A stretch of 64,000 nucleotides of DNA from Lepidonotus clava. Taxonomy: Eukaryota > Annelida > Polychaeta > Phyllodocida > Polynoidae. Below the pieces are notes generated by a model. It was given only the letters and a program-made list of their open reading frames with translations. It was not told the DNA's origin and ran no database searches. Positions 12,943 through 25,135 of the stretch are shown piece by piece. The position numbers and the translations under genes were made by a program. The stretch's first letter is position 1. Each line of letters starts with the position of its first letter. The stretch covers positions 21,601,629 to 21,665,628 of the forward strand of contig OW387147.1 of assembly GCA_936440205.1 (NCBI GenBank), given 5' to 3'.

Positions 12943-13030
12943 CATTTCTGTTCTGAAGGAGAGCTCCCGCTCCAGCGTGGACAGATGTGAGAAGTGGCGG
13001 TCACTTTCAAACATGTTGGATATGTGGTTT
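12943..13030 (-). CDS. dpy19l: DPY19-like C-mannosyltransferase, internal exon
   Basis: On the minus strand the acceptor tatacttgcag is followed by 88 coding bases and the donor GTGAGT. The first base completes a split codon (phase 2 intron) and the exon ends on a whole codon. The 29 residues include [14 protein letters not shown] and RELSFRTEM, nearly identical to DPY19L1/2 proteins, where this block follows the first membrane helix and precedes GLYYSYF. Only this frame is open, and the similarity is recognised from memory. The family are multi-pass ER proteins that transfer mannose from dolichol-phosphate-mannose to tryptophan C2 in thrombospondin repeats and cytokine receptors. As I recall, the conserved FRTEMG segment carries the glutamate proposed as catalytic base. 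No neighbouring exon was recognised, so the flanking introns seem long. The subtype fits DPY19L1/2 better than DPY19L3/4. Confidence 0.88.
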
Positions 13031-13509
13031 CTGCAAGTATACAACATAACGGAACATTAGTGAATGAGGTTACATTTTCAACTTCTTTATTGGTATCTAT
13101 AATGAAGAAAACCGTATAATGTGGACTTAAACAGCAAAACTTGGTATTCTTAAAATTACACGACTTCTACACAAATCAAGATGAACTGCCTTCTGTCCGC
13201 ACACCAATTATTTGTTTGAGATCTGTAACTGGGTTGCCAAAGTTAAATATTTAAGCTCAACTTGTCATCATGTAATGTATCTCCTCCTTTTTCTGAGATG
13301 CATACTGTCAGAAAGAGGGATACGGAAATGACATTTCCTCATTATTGTGGCTTAATGGAAATTATTAAAACGGATTTAAGCTAAACAAATAGCGAAAGAT
13401 TTAGGTAGTTAAAAGGGAAACAAGCTATTGTGAACCTCCAAGCAATTTATCTTTAGTGCGTCCTTTGAATTAGCATTTCTGTTTCCACGCGTCTCAATTA
13501 GCAGCTCAA

Positions 13510-13660
13510 ACTTGAACTATTCACAGATTAGATTACTCACCAAACGGGTCGAACGTTTTGTACACCTAATCACAATTTCACCTTCTACGCGTAAATGTTT
13601 AACACTTTGCTCCTTAGATTACAAAGGCCCTTGCCTGGTAACTAATTAACAGATTAGTCT
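13510..13660. promoter_or_regulatory. Cluster of GATTA homeodomain-type sites
   Basis: Five GATTA/TAATC cores lie within about 130 bp: a tandem pair at 13526-13535, TAATC at 13567-13571, and GATTA at 13617-13621 and 13652-13656, with TAATTA at 13643-13648. GATTA is the core of Otx, Gsc and Pitx class binding. The block lies in the presumed DPY19-like intron. An enhancer role is inferred only. Confidence 0.3.
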
Positions 13661-14424
13661 CTAGATTGAAAGTCACATAATGCCTTTGCTTCTCTTCCTC
13701 AAGCGGCATTTTTTAAATTGACTGTAGAGCAAATATTTAAGCTTAGAAGAGTGTTAGTAAAGTTGTCCAAAGAGATACCACTCCCTGTTGATAAAAGAAA
13801 GTTGAGTGACACTACTCCTAAGCAGCCACAGTAAACACAGCCTTCAGAAGTTAACCCTGATCTTAAATTTGCTTACATAATTTTTTCATAAAAAGGGTGC
13901 TAGAATAAAGAAAAAGTTTTGCCAATTGCAACCAATATATCTGTAGTCCATTTGACACTTAACAAATTGAACTCTTAACCAACTTTTACCAAAAGTACGG
14001 GGGATGACGTAGTTTTGCGATGCACCAACACTGTAACAATGTGTACCCTCCCAATTCCAAGGCTCCCCATTCCTAGAAATCCCCCCAGGAAAAGCGCCAG
14101 GAAGGCAGCATTCTTTGGGGAGGTCCCTAATTCCCATGTATCGGCAGACTAAATCTAATAAACAGGCCGCCAGCCGCCAGCATACATACAGTCAAGTTGT
14201 CCGTCGCAAATCACCGCCATTATGCAAATACTGCCAGGCGGGGGATGTGACGCAGTTACACGGGCCTGGGCTTTACGTAAGTGCCTGCAAAAAGTCTATT
14301 GGCGCCACTCCGAATCCACCCTATTCCTTTAAGCCTGTATTCCACATACCGATTTTGACTCTGGTGATTTTTTATTTGTTGTATTTTCTGCATGAATATG
14401 ACATGCGACCGTACATCCTATATA
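13661..14424. other. Nothing recognisable
   Basis: AT-rich DNA, presumed intronic or upstream of the DPY19-like exon. The longest ORF here, starting at 14115, runs into the transposon at 14425 and is not a gene. Confidence 0.55.
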
Positions 14425-14748
14425 CAGGGTGCCCACGCTTTTCGAAAATTCAATTTAAGACCTTTTTAAGACCTATTTTAGACCAAAGTTTGGCAAATTT
14501 AAGACCTATTTGCCACATGTTAAGTAAAATATCTTCGCATAAGGTTCGATATATGAACGCCTGGCAAAAAAAATGTCATTTTACTGAACCTGTCATTTGA
14601 TTTTCAGTTTCAAATCCGATCCAATTTAAGACCTTTTTAAGACCTCCTGTAAAAAAAATATCAAATTTAAGACCTTTTTAAGGCCTTAAATTTGATAAAA
14701 TCAATTTAAGACCTTTTTAAGACTTTTAAGACTTGCGTGGGCACCCTG
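14425..14748. mobile_element. hAT-like MITE with TTTAAGACC repeats
   Basis: It has perfect 14-bp inverted termini, CAGGGTGCCCACGC at 14425-14438 and GCGTGGGCACCCTG at 14735-14748. The flanks are TATA-rich and share ATATA, so the exact target duplication is unclear. The inside is dominated by repeats of TTTAAGACCTTTTTAAGACC, often close to the ends, as in other CAGGGT-ended hAT derivatives. Decayed relatives lie near 15780-15880 and 53182-53256. Confidence 0.75.
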
Positions 14749-14815
14749 ATATATCAATTGAAAGTAATTGAAAAGTCCTTTCAAATGATATCTAACATGT
14801 GTATGGTTATTCTTT

Positions 14816-15042
14816 AGCCCCATACCCACTAGGCGATTCTAGGCGATTTTGACAAGAGTCGGCCGACTCATGGTCCTTAAAATCGGCCGATTCTGCCAGT
14901 AGAATCGGCCGATTTCAGGTCCGACTTGTATCAAACATGTATATTTCAATATACCATACTAACAGGTGATCCTAAGAATCGGCCGATTCCCCCAGTTGCC
15001 CGTTGCCCGTTTGCGGTAAAATCGCCTAATGGGTATGGGGCT
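14816..15042. mobile_element. TTA-family MITE, copy C
   Basis: It begins AGCCCCATACCCACTAGGCG and ends CGCCTAATGGGTATGGGGCT. The flanking triplets are TTT and TTG, so the target duplication has decayed. It contains four AATCGGCCGATT-like palindromes and the TATATTTCAATATACCATAC core seen in copy B. It lies 67 bp from the preceding element. Confidence 0.75.
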
Positions 15043-15720
15043 TTGATCCCACTGCCGATTTTCGAAATCGACAGTAAAATCGCCCCGTGGATTATATGCT
15101 TTACTTTAGTAGCACCCATTCCACACTCTCCCCATAGATATTCCACGCACACAGGGAAACACTCTCTAATCCCCTTCTTTAATTTTCCTAAATCAGATTG
15201 GACTATGTTTGCTGAATCCATCATCATATAGCAGTCCCCGCTGGAGGAGGGGCTAATAAATATTTCACATGGGGAATTCCGAGGAAACTACTACTCAGAC
15301 TGCAGGCAGGGGGGAGTGGATTAACTCTTAATATGAGCTGCTCGCCTTGTGGGGGATTTGCTCCGAGTCTGCTTTATGTTTCCTGGTCGTCAGGCCTGCT
15401 GACAAGTCTTCTTAGCAACTCCGCCGAGATGCGGAATAATTGCATGAAAATCGAAGGGGGAAAAGCGGCCGTGGAGTTGACAGAGCGTGTGCCGACAGAT
15501 ATTGGCTGTCACTTTAAGGGGTGCATGGTCGGCCCCCGCCTGGAGGACGCTGGTTGGTTGGGACGCTGGGCTGGGGCTGTGGTGTGGGAAGGGGGTAGGG
15601 AGTCGGCAGCTTGTTAAAATGTACAGAGGCATGGAAATATAAAAGGAAAAAAACGCACTTCGTCAAACATAAACTAAAGAATGCTTATATTTCGTATTCT
15701 TATTTACTTTGATCTAATCA
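15043..15720. other. Unannotated; GC-rich at 15330-15620
   Basis: After the MITE there is a GC-rich stretch with one CTGGAGG word near 15541. The open frames in both directions there show no recognisable protein. Confidence 0.5.
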
Positions 15721-15779
15721 AATCCTCTTAAAGACAAAATTTAATGTAAGACACCGGACCATTGCAAACCTATCCTTCT

Positions 15780-15882
15780 AAGATCTCAAGTCGAATTTTG
15801 TCAAATTAAATACTTTTTTGAATTTGAGAACTAGATTTAAGACCTTTTAAGATTTTTAAGACCGAAGTAAGCATCCTAAATT
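15780..15882. mobile_element. Decayed relic of the TTTAAGACC element
   Basis: It contains TTTAAGACCTTTTAAGA and TTTTTAAGACC followed by a degraded terminus GTAAGCATCCT in place of GCGTGGGCACCCT. The left boundary cannot be fixed by eye. Confidence 0.4.
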
Positions 15883-17325
15883 AAATCAAATATCAGGGTA
15901 AATTATGTATTCATAACCTACATGGTTTCTACATGCATTACTTTCTATGCGTCTCAAACTAGATCTGCACAACAACTTTTTTTATGTAATCTGCTTGTAA
16001 GCGATCCAATCTTGGTTATAATCTTTTATTCGTTATTAACTTTCTTTCCGTCAGACTTTCTGGCCTTTCGCAACATTGCTTTTCTCCCTAAACCAGTTCA
16101 ATTCTGAAAACTCTGGTATCAGTCTATCATCAGGTTTCTTCTGTCCTGAGGCTTTATATACGTGTCAGATACATGTATATGCCAGTTCGTTTATTACATG
16201 CCTTGGGGCCTTTGTGCTATTGTCTGTCTGTCTGCCTGACGCATATCTCTCCTGTAATACCATCCTCTTTACCTGTTTGGTACTTTTATTGAAAGGTGTG
16301 CGGGCGTTTCTCTGAAGCAGGTACCTCATGGAGTTGTAAACACCTCTATTATTATGATATTTGAAAATCTGAAGCTGCATGGAAATACTGAGTTTCAGTA
16401 ACCCATTATTCTATTAACGTGCTATCAATTGTTGTATATCCGTTTCTGTTTAGTCAGGGCAACCACAGAACTACACCTTCATAACCAGTTTTCAAATTTA
16501 AACCGATCTTAACAGGGTATCAATTACTACTTTATACAGGTAGAGTGAAGAACAAGTAAAAAATCGTCTAAATTTTCTACTTCCTATGACCTATTCAAAC
16601 ACTTACCCTCAAACAGATTCTGGACTGACACCTGACGTGCCTAACAACTTCTCAAGACACAGTAACAACCTTTGCCAAGACACATACCATTCATGGTTCA
16701 CCCATTTCTCCGGCCCCACTCACTCAGTACCCAAACAAGTACACAGACATAATCCATAACTCATGCTCCCGTCCCCTGCCGTCTAAGCAGGTCCGCACCA
16801 TATTGGCCCTTTTTACCAACCTACCACCACTGTCACTGATGGCGGAGACATTTGTCTCAATGCTTCTCCATTATTTATTTCGCCAGACTGGCGGGCGTTT
16901 AGTATTCGTCAGAGGGAGTCTGCGGGGGGAGTAGCCAGTCTGTTATCGGCGGGTCATTATACAGGCCCCGAGCAGCTCCGAGCAGCTCTGTGAGCAGCTC
17001 AGGAGTAACTCGCCGGGCCTACTTCTCTGGCCCTACGTGAGCAGAATGTTGAAGGGAGGTGACAAACTGACCTGGGAGTTGTTTATTTTTTGTAGGAGTG
17101 TTTGGTTTATTTTATTGACAGATGTTTGAAATAAGTTGTCATACCATATGTGGTCTCAAAGTACGAGATTCTCTTTGAAACGTCTCGTATTGGTGTGGGG
17201 TTTTGAGAGTTGTTTTACCCAGTGTAGGATTTAGAGGGCTTTTTACTAAATCCGATATCCGTAAGAGTAACCTTAGACAGTTTTTTTCCGAAGGTCCACA
17301 ATGTAACATGCCCCATCTATTGTTT
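15883..17325. other. Unannotated; triple GAGCAGCTC at 16970-17000
   Basis: Three exact GAGCAGCTC 9-mers lie at 16970-16978, 16980-16988 and 16992-17000, followed by GAGTAACTC. A strong minus-strand donor (CTTAC at 16607-16611) follows an open stretch, but the open frame stops just before the splice site, so no exon is called. Confidence 0.45.
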
Positions 17326-17512
17326 AGAATTTCTCATCAAGTCATAATTGCTCCTCCCTATAGTCCAGAATTTCTTATCAACCCATCATTGCGCCTCCCT
17401 AAAGTCCAGAATTTCATACCAACTCATCATTGTGTCTCCATATAGTCCAGAATTTCATACCAACTCATCATTGCGAGTCCCTACAGTGTAGAATTTCTTA
17501 TCGACTTATCAT
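17326..17512. repeat. 41-bp minisatellite, about 4.5 copies
   Basis: Copies start with AGAATTTC at 17326, 17367, 17408, 17449 and 17490, exactly 41 bp apart. Each unit carries a TCATCATTGC-like middle and a CTCCCTATAGTCC-like end. Units differ by a few substitutions. Confidence 0.85.
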
Positions 17513-19900
17513 ACATAGCGCAAATTACACCCAAAATGCCCTATTGGGCAATGGGCAGTCCGCAACCGACCTGTTCACTTCGTCCAAGAATTCCTCCAGG
17601 GCGAACCACCCCTCCTGGTGTCCCAACCTCCTCCTACCCCCAGGAGACTATCCCCTGGAGGAAGTATTGACCCTGGGTCCCACTAAACCATATTAAGTCT
17701 TGGACCTGGAGGCTGGGGGAGGTAAACCACATTATACTGGTAACTTACAGGCCCCACCCCCTCCGCCCTGGAGGAGGGCAGTAGGGGGTAGTGGGGGCCT
17801 TGACCAGGGGGCTGACCGGCCTAATCTAATAGCCCGGTCACTATCTGTTTGTCCAGCCACCCAGTGGTCACTGGGGTCTCCGGGTCTTAGGGCCAACCAG
17901 CACGCTAAATTTGATTGTGTCCAGGGGGCCATTCCTCCAGCGCTTTTCTTCACATGCAGGTTTGCACCTTGCCTTCTGTGGAACAGAAAATCTCCATCCT
18001 TATATCCAAACACACACATTTTCAAAAATTTAAGACTCTACCCCGCCTCCGGCTGAAGTATGCATTGGATTTGTACAGGAACGTACGCATATTTCAAAGA
18101 TTTTGGATCGCCCTTAGCTGCGTACGCAAATGGCTAATTAGTGACGATCTATTCAGTTCGATACGTTCCACTACCACGAACATCACTTTTGTTTTTTAGC
18201 AATGCACAAAAATTGGGAGTAACATGGAACACAATATATGTTAAAATCAGTAAGGTAACTTCAGACACATACCATATAACGTAGAAATATTACAAAATAA
18301 TACAAAAACTTCTATTTTGTTGTTTCTCTCAATAACTCTACTCTAAGTGAGGGGCTACATCAAAAACTTCAAATATCAAGCCTAAGTAAAGCGCATTATA
18401 AATCGTTAGGCAAACAGAGAATACCCATTAAGTACCCCCTTCGATCTCTACTTTTATTACCCCTCTCCTCCTTTCAAGCCCTACACAATACAACACTTTT
18501 GAGGAGACACAGAAAAAAACTTCATCATCAGAAAAGAAAAGGTTTGATTGTCTTGAGCGCAATCCATGATTGAGAAAGGCGAGTGGGGAGGGCGACAGAA
18601 AAAGGTCCTAAGCCTGCGGCGACGGCTTTTGATCTGTCACTTAATAAATTACTCGGACAATGCAGGCTCGGGGGAGCGGGGAGGCCGGTTTTAGGCCCAA
18701 TCAGCCTAAAAAGGCACGGGTTTCCCCCCCACAAGAGGCGTTATTACCGGAGGGTAAATCAGGGGGGAGACAAACATTGGTCAGCGGGCCAGCCCCCCCC
18801 CCCCCCCCACGCCCTTAGTTGGTCTAATCTAGGGATTGGGTTAAGATGTTGGGCAAACGTCGTTACTACCGACGCCGAGACTGGGTTATGAGGCTGGGGT
18901 GTTATAGGGGGAGGTGGGGCGGCTAGTGGTATGAGATGTGAGGAATGTTCTACGTATCAGAAATGTCCTCCTGGAATCTCACCGAATACTTGAATAGTCA
19001 GGTTCAATGGAAAAAATCCGAAAATGCGCGCAAATTATCTTTAATTATCCTAGCTTGTTGTAGAACCTCATGTGAGCCCTATGTTTTTAAAGTTATCAAG
19101 AGAGGTGTTGAAGTACAAAAATCTGAAATCAGACTAAATGATATATTACATCTCTGATGGTGTAGGCCTAAGATACTTTTTTTTTAGAATTCTTTCTTTT
19201 CTGAGCCAAAGGCAAATGTGGATGTGGTATCATATTTGTATGAAATACTTTTTAGTGTAGGTCTTTTACATATTTTCTTCCCTTTAAAAACTACTTTTGG
19301 TTCGTGTGTTGTTTTGTTTTCATTTCCTGCGGTCATCTTGGGAATTGGAGTGACTGTTGAAGACGCTGTGGACAGGGCTAATTGGATGGCAGACTGTTTG
19401 AATTGGGGACATTCCTATTGTAATACCAACGTTTGAGGTGGCGACACCCCATATCCTTCTACCCTCACAACAAACACGGACACGTGCTTTTCTTCACATG
19501 GTTCGCAACGTCCAGTGACATGCGAAACCCAACCGGGTATGAGCAATACAAACTGCTCATGAAGTGGTCAGAAATTGCTCACGAGCTGGTCAGGAATTGC
19601 TCACAATTTGACCAAAAAAAAGGTCACAGAGAATGTATGGGAATTGACAGAGCGTTAACATGTGGCATGCCAGTTTGGTCAGTGTGTGGTTATGGGACTT
19701 GTGTTATTGAAATCCGATCTGTTGGGGACTGTTGTAATGTTTACTCAAGGCTTTGTATGCCCAATTATTTGTATGAGGAATTGGTGGATCAATAGAAAGT
19801 ACATTGGTTTTCCATGAAAAAACATTAACATCGATTTCAATGCGGCACTTTTGATGGCAGTGGTAGCATATTATTAGTAAATCGTAATCTTTTCTTTAAG
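17513..19900. other. Unannotated; CCTCCAG-rich island and poly-C tract
   Basis: At 17590-17940 the DNA is GC-rich with at least five CCTCCAG/CTGGAGG words. A poly-C run lies at about 18792-18810. At 19560-19605 two 22-bp units containing TGGTCAG and ATTGCTCAC are adjacent. The ORFs here look compositional. No gene recognised. Confidence 0.5.
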
Positions 19901-19982
19901 AACATTATTTTATTCAAAATTGCGTTTATTGCATCTCTCATGGTAATCTCTAAGATCCTGCTGACCGAGGCATTCGGAACAG
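19901..19982 (+). CDS. Candidate exon with hydrophobic segment
   Basis: The acceptor tract aatcttttctttaag ends at 19900 and a strong donor ACAG/GTAAGA follows at 19983. Only one of three frames is open. It reads a hydrophobic stretch (ILFKIAFIASLMVISKILL) then TEAFGT, ending in phase 1. That could be a membrane helix or, starting at the internal Met, a signal peptide. A 71-bp gap with a CTAAT branch-like word and a tcccttttgtag acceptor leads to the next segment. The family is unknown, and chance pairing of splice signals is possible. Confidence 0.28.
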
Positions 19983-20053
19983 GTAAGAGAACCTTGTAAA
20001 TGTATTTTCTAATGCTAAATGAAAGATATCATGTCACAATTTCCCTTTTGTAG

Positions 20054-20151
20054 CGAATTTCAGTCCCTTTTTCTTGCAACCAAACCGCAACAAGCATATC
20101 CCATCAGTGTTATTAGTTTGCAGTTGCCTGTCTGAATCCTATACCCTATAG
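20054..20151 (+). CDS. Candidate terminal exon, same model
   Basis: Following the acceptor at 20052-20053, the phase left by the upstream exon gives an open frame of about 32 codons ending at TAG 20149-20151, with residues such as NFSPFFLQPNRNKH. The joint is phase-consistent, and retention of the 71-bp intron would hit a stop after a few codons. The product is not recognised. Confidence 0.25.
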
Positions 20152-22900
20152 TAAAAGATTATCGCACTCTGAATATAATATCCGCTTTGTAACTATAGCT
20201 TGGTAAAGTTATCTCCATATTACACCCAGGAGTCGGTGGCTATGAGAAAAATGCTGTACCCATACAGAAAAAACAACAGGGTTGGACAAACTCAGGGCCA
20301 CTCAAGGGCACACAAATAATCAGGTTTTAAGAAGAAAATAGACAAAAATGTGAACCGATGTTATTTCCATTGGCTGTGTGTCGCGTGCAAGACGCCAGTA
20401 ATTTGAGAAAAAGTCTGCTTCTGCAAATGTCGTATACAATTAGATTTCTTTTGTCCCCGGTATTTATTAGATTATGAGGCTGCGCAGCTTTTTATGGGTG
20501 GAAAATCTAAAAACTAAAGAATGCCACTTCTTCTGGATAATATTAGACATCTATTTATATGCCTACTTTGATTTCGTTTGATATCCCTTTCGTTTGTATA
20601 GAATAGATTCGTAAAGCCCATGACAGAAAGTAAATAGTTTGGTTATAGTGACGAATTTCCATAGATGTGACTTTAAATAGCGACATACTAAGACTTAATA
20701 ACTTTTTTTGATATTCTAATCATGGTCGGCTACACATAAATGATACGTGCCAAGAAATTCTGTTTTTCTGTATGTTATTGACGTCCATGCTTGAACTGTG
20801 TTTACGTAACAAGTAAATGACTCATATTCAAGTTCCTGATACACTTTTACATGTATTACAACGAAAGAAACTAAATGTCTGTCCTTTTTCCTTATCCAAT
20901 ACCTCCCCAACCCTCATCCATTCAACAACGTACCCATTAAAATAAAGTGCACTGTTTTCCTGCTTTTCGATTCCTCGCCTAGTCCCTCACTTTGTAAAGG
21001 AAGCACAGAGAGACTCTTGTATGCAAATGAATGCTGCTAACGTTTGCCGTCGGAAATTACAATGATCAGACTGCCAGGGGGTGTATTTGCTTTCCTCATT
21101 CGATTCTTAGGATGTCAAAGGAATTCTATTAATTACTATTCATTTTTCTGGCGCGTCACTGTTTCCACTTGGCTGGGCGCATTGCATTGCATCCCATTGA
21201 CATGGGGGAGACTGACAGAGAGAGTGGCTGGCGCCGGAGGGGGGAGGGCTGGGAGGGTACTCCTGTTAAATATTCAAACCCCAACAGCTCCCCATTGATT
21301 AATGTGCAAAAGCGTGTGGCATTCCCCACTTAAAGACACTGGGAGCTTTGGCCGTGGCGGTTCTAACTATCTGTCTTCATTAAGTCTTCACTCAGAACCC
21401 CTTCTCCTATCTATCACCACTATCTCTATAGTGGGCGGTCGTGATGTATACGTTACTGCTGCACTGTTAGAGGGGGAGGCTATCTTCTATACTTAGGAGG
21501 GGAAATCTTTAGATGCTTAGGGAATAGTTTTTCTAATGGGAATTATAACTGACGAATATATGCATGAGATTGAATAGGTTTAAGGGTTTCTAAGAAGATT
21601 GCGTCGGTAGCACTGTTGCATCATTTCAATGTTACGTGTACTAGCTGCAAACGTGATTCAATGTTAATGAATTGTAACACCGATTCTTTTCGCATTATAA
21701 TGCGCATGATAATCATACTAGTTAGCTACCTAATACTGAAGTGAAACTACGTTCCGTCCCTTTAAACCAGAGAATGTGGTATTTACCCTAGTAGTACAAC
21801 CTTCGGAACAGAGCACTGTCCACAAATTCTTCTTACTCAGCCTTTCACAATAGCAATATTCTCTTTTGCACACACGGACACGATAATTATAATGTTCAAT
21901 TTATATTCTTATTTCCGAGTTTTACCCCTACCTCAATAGTAAAATCTCGGCGGCTCAACTTATTCTTGGTGGGGAAAATTAAGAAGATAATGTCATGGTA
22001 TATAACAGAGAGAGGAAGGTATTCAATTACCTTTTATTCAAATTCCATGAGTTTTCGCTACTTTTTTATTTTTGAAATTCAATGATCATCAGATTTTCCG
22101 TCTGTTACAGGAAGGGATTTAACCGACATTACAGAAAAAATACAAAAGCATTCCATCCCTTTTTCTTTGCCATCGGAAAGAAACCCTACTCCTTAATGTC
22201 AAATCGCCTCCCGTGCCAACCCCCCTAACCATTCCCAGCCCCATTGTCCATTCACCTTTGAAGTCCAAAGCATGCCGCCTCCTGTCCATAACGTACAAAT
22301 CCACCATCCTGTCAACTGACCCCTACAGACTGTACTAAAAACTGACCACTCTTATCTGCTGATTGTTCTATTTCTGATACCCTACTGACCCCCCACCTAG
22401 TGGGGGTGGGCTATGGACATGACAGCTTTATCAGTGCACTGGAGAGGTCGGTTTGACAAGGGTAGGGTGCGGCTCTGTACATGGGTTCATTTTACTGTGA
22501 ACAAGTCTCCAACCTGCATGGGGAATCTATCTACGAAGGCTGCTGTGTGAGCAGTGTCCGGGAAGTAGTATACTGAGTCTATACTGCAAAATTAATTATG
22601 TTTGACAAGCTCAGAAATTTTCTACAAGCATTTAGAAAACGAGGATTTATGGTATGAATATAGCTTTACTGTCATATGTGCCTCATAATTTACTAATGGG
22701 TATCATTGGTACTAAAACCCAATTTATTAATGGGTAGACAAACATAATGTACCCGAGAAATGTGTACACATAGGGCATGAAATGCCTAAAATTGCCTGCC
22801 TGCGGTTGTATCCATACGGTTGTTGGCGCATTGTACATTTCTAATATTGAATTCTAATCGCTATTCCCAAAACTACGTGCAAACCACGCGACGGTGAATC
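20152..22900. other. Unannotated non-coding DNA
   Basis: No gene recognised. Around 21019-21300 there is an octamer ATGCAAAT (from about 21021), several homeodomain-like TTAAT words and GC-rich DNA, which could be an enhancer. The rest is plain AT-rich sequence. Confidence 0.5.
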
Positions 22901-24820
22901 ATCAAAGATGCTCTGATAGTGCTCTAACGTACATACTCGTGTTTAGAATGTAAATTTCTTACTGACACTGAATATTCATTTCTCTAGGATTCCATCACGC
23001 ATACTAACCTTGCGATTCAGAATGGGATTTCCTAACTGAAACTGTGTACTAATTTCTCCTGTTCTATCACGCATACTAATCTGGTGATCGTTCTAGGTAT
23101 ACTAAGAGAAAGTTTAATATCGTACATCTCTAACACGTTCGTTTTTGTCTGGAAAAGTCTAAAAAAAATCCCATTTTATTCGAACAAATGATCCAACTGC
23201 ACCCATATGTACTACCAGACCCAAGGGACCAAGCTAAACCAGGCAGAAAGTCGGGCGCCAATCGGCTGCGACGCCCAGCCTTTTAGTAGGCGCCAATCTT
23301 TGGCGGCGATTATCTCTTAAGTCGGCGTCCTCACACACAGGAGGCAGGCCAATAACCACTGGAGGAGGGCGCCTGACCCGAATACCAATAAGGTACTTAG
23401 ATACTGAATGCGGCCTACCTGTGCTAATAACGCCATTGCAGCGTGAGCGGCTAAAACAATGCAGGCAATGTCCCACTGCACTTTTAGGGGTAAGGGGTGG
23501 TTTTACTAGCGTTTTCTATTGTATAAATAGATTATGTTTTTATTAACGGGTAAAAAAATGTATGTTACCTTGGTGCCGATAACTTCTAAATACGTTTTGA
23601 AGGATACTTTCGTTTTGTATCAAAATGTATAAATTTGCATATTATAAGGGTAATCTGATATTGATTGAAAAAAGGTCTTTATATTTTGCAACAATTTTTT
23701 TTCGTGAGATAATACTATAAAAGTCTGCTAAAGATGAACCTCAATATTTGCAGTGTACTGCAACGACAGAAACCAGTGATATCCGAGATATTGCCTTTCA
23801 TAGTTGACAGCTAAAAGTGAAACAACGTGCATGCAAATAGTCAAATGCATTGTTCTCGTCCGGCCCTTGACAAACTGCATATGGAACTTTCTGTCTGGAT
23901 GACAAAATGTATGAGAGATTGAACCAACCCGGGAGGAGTTAGAAGAGAAGTGGGGCTACAGGGGCGGGCGTCCGCGGACCGTGGAGTGCTCCAGGGCCGG
24001 GCAGGCAAGGCATGCCTCCGGGCGGAGCGGGGCACTTGGCGCCATATTGGACGTGTCCATGGTGGCAGAAACGAAGACAAAGATAGAGGGATCTAGGGGC
24101 TTATCCATCATTGGAGCCTGGAGGAGGAGCAGGAGGAGGGGGTGAAGTGGGGTCGGTTATTGCTCCTGAGTGTTAGACACGGGTTCATCAAACAAAGGCA
24201 ATCCCAGCCCCTTGTAGTGGCTCCTCCAGTACCCCCGAGCCATTGCCCCCTCTGCCTAAGGACCTCAGACATGCCTCCTTCCCCGGTGCATATTGCACCG
24301 GGCAAATGTATAATGCTATGATATATAGCAGGCTTATAATATCTGTCTAGGGAAACTAATAAACTCCCCGGAGTTCAACACTGGAGGGTGACCTTGGAAA
24401 GTATTAATCTCAATATTATAGGAGTGCTGCAGTAAGGCATCCTCCATCTGCTATAGGCCTATATATCACGATGTTTCTCAATCATATGAAGGTAAGGCCA
24501 GAACTGTGTTGCAGAATTCTCTGTGAAATAATGACAGTAGGTAACAAAACTTTGTCATTAATGCCCTTTGGAACTTTGTTCCTCAAAACATACCATACAA
24601 CATAATGGTTGTGCCTTCCATCAGAAAACGTTACAAATAAGTACCAAAAAACACAGTATCTGATTGTTAGTGTGGTTCTTTGCTTAGTGGTTTATCTTTG
24701 CGCGCCCGGAGGGGTTAAAGGGGTAGACCCAGGAGGAGCGCCTTTAAACTGAGAACACAGAAGAAGACGCATTAGCAGTCCTTCAAGTATAGCCTATAGG
24801 TCCTGCCTGGTTAATGAGTC
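22901..24820. other. Unannotated; GC-rich patches at 23240-23480 and 23930-24300
   Basis: The first patch has repeated CGGCGCC-like words on both strands. The second is CpG-containing, with AGGCATGCCT, GCGCCATATTGG and GGAGGAGGAGCAGGAGG. They resemble promoter-type islands, but no exon could be framed next to them. Confidence 0.4.
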
Positions 24821-25135
24821 CCAGCCCGAGCTACTCCCAAGTTCCCGAGCTGCTCTAACAGGGAACACCAGCTAGTCCCCGTAAGGGTGGGGCAACACAA
24901 AGGCGCCCCCTCCAGGGGGTCCTGATCAACAGAATGAGCTGCTCTTTCTTGCTCACTCCTGCAAAGTAAAGAAGCAAAGTTTCACTTTGCAGGAGCCACT
25001 TTGCAGATTGCCTCCGGCCGCCGCTGCCTTAATTAAAGCCACTTGATGTGGGCAACAACAACAAGGGGGCCGTCAACATGGTGGTGTGTTGCCTAGGGGC
25101 TGGTGCGAGCTGCTCAAGTAGTACTGAGCTGCTCA
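24821..25135. other. GAGCTGCTC-rich island with 12-bp hairpin
   Basis: There are exact GAGCTGCTC copies at 24847, 24936, 25107 and 25126, plus GAGCTACTC near 24828. A perfect inverted repeat CTCCTGCAAAGT (24956-24967) and ACTTTGCAGGAG (24984-24995) encloses a 16-base loop. A CCTCCAGGG word lies at 24910. No ORF of note. Confidence 0.6.

Noticed and set aside
14115-14600. 161-codon plus-strand ORF, the longest in the window
   Set aside because: Its second half lies inside the TTTAAGACC MITE and its first half has no recognisable protein.
16607-16735. Minus-strand exon ending at a strong GTAAGT donor
   Set aside because: The best frame stops two bases before the donor, and overlapping plus-strand codons are equally open.
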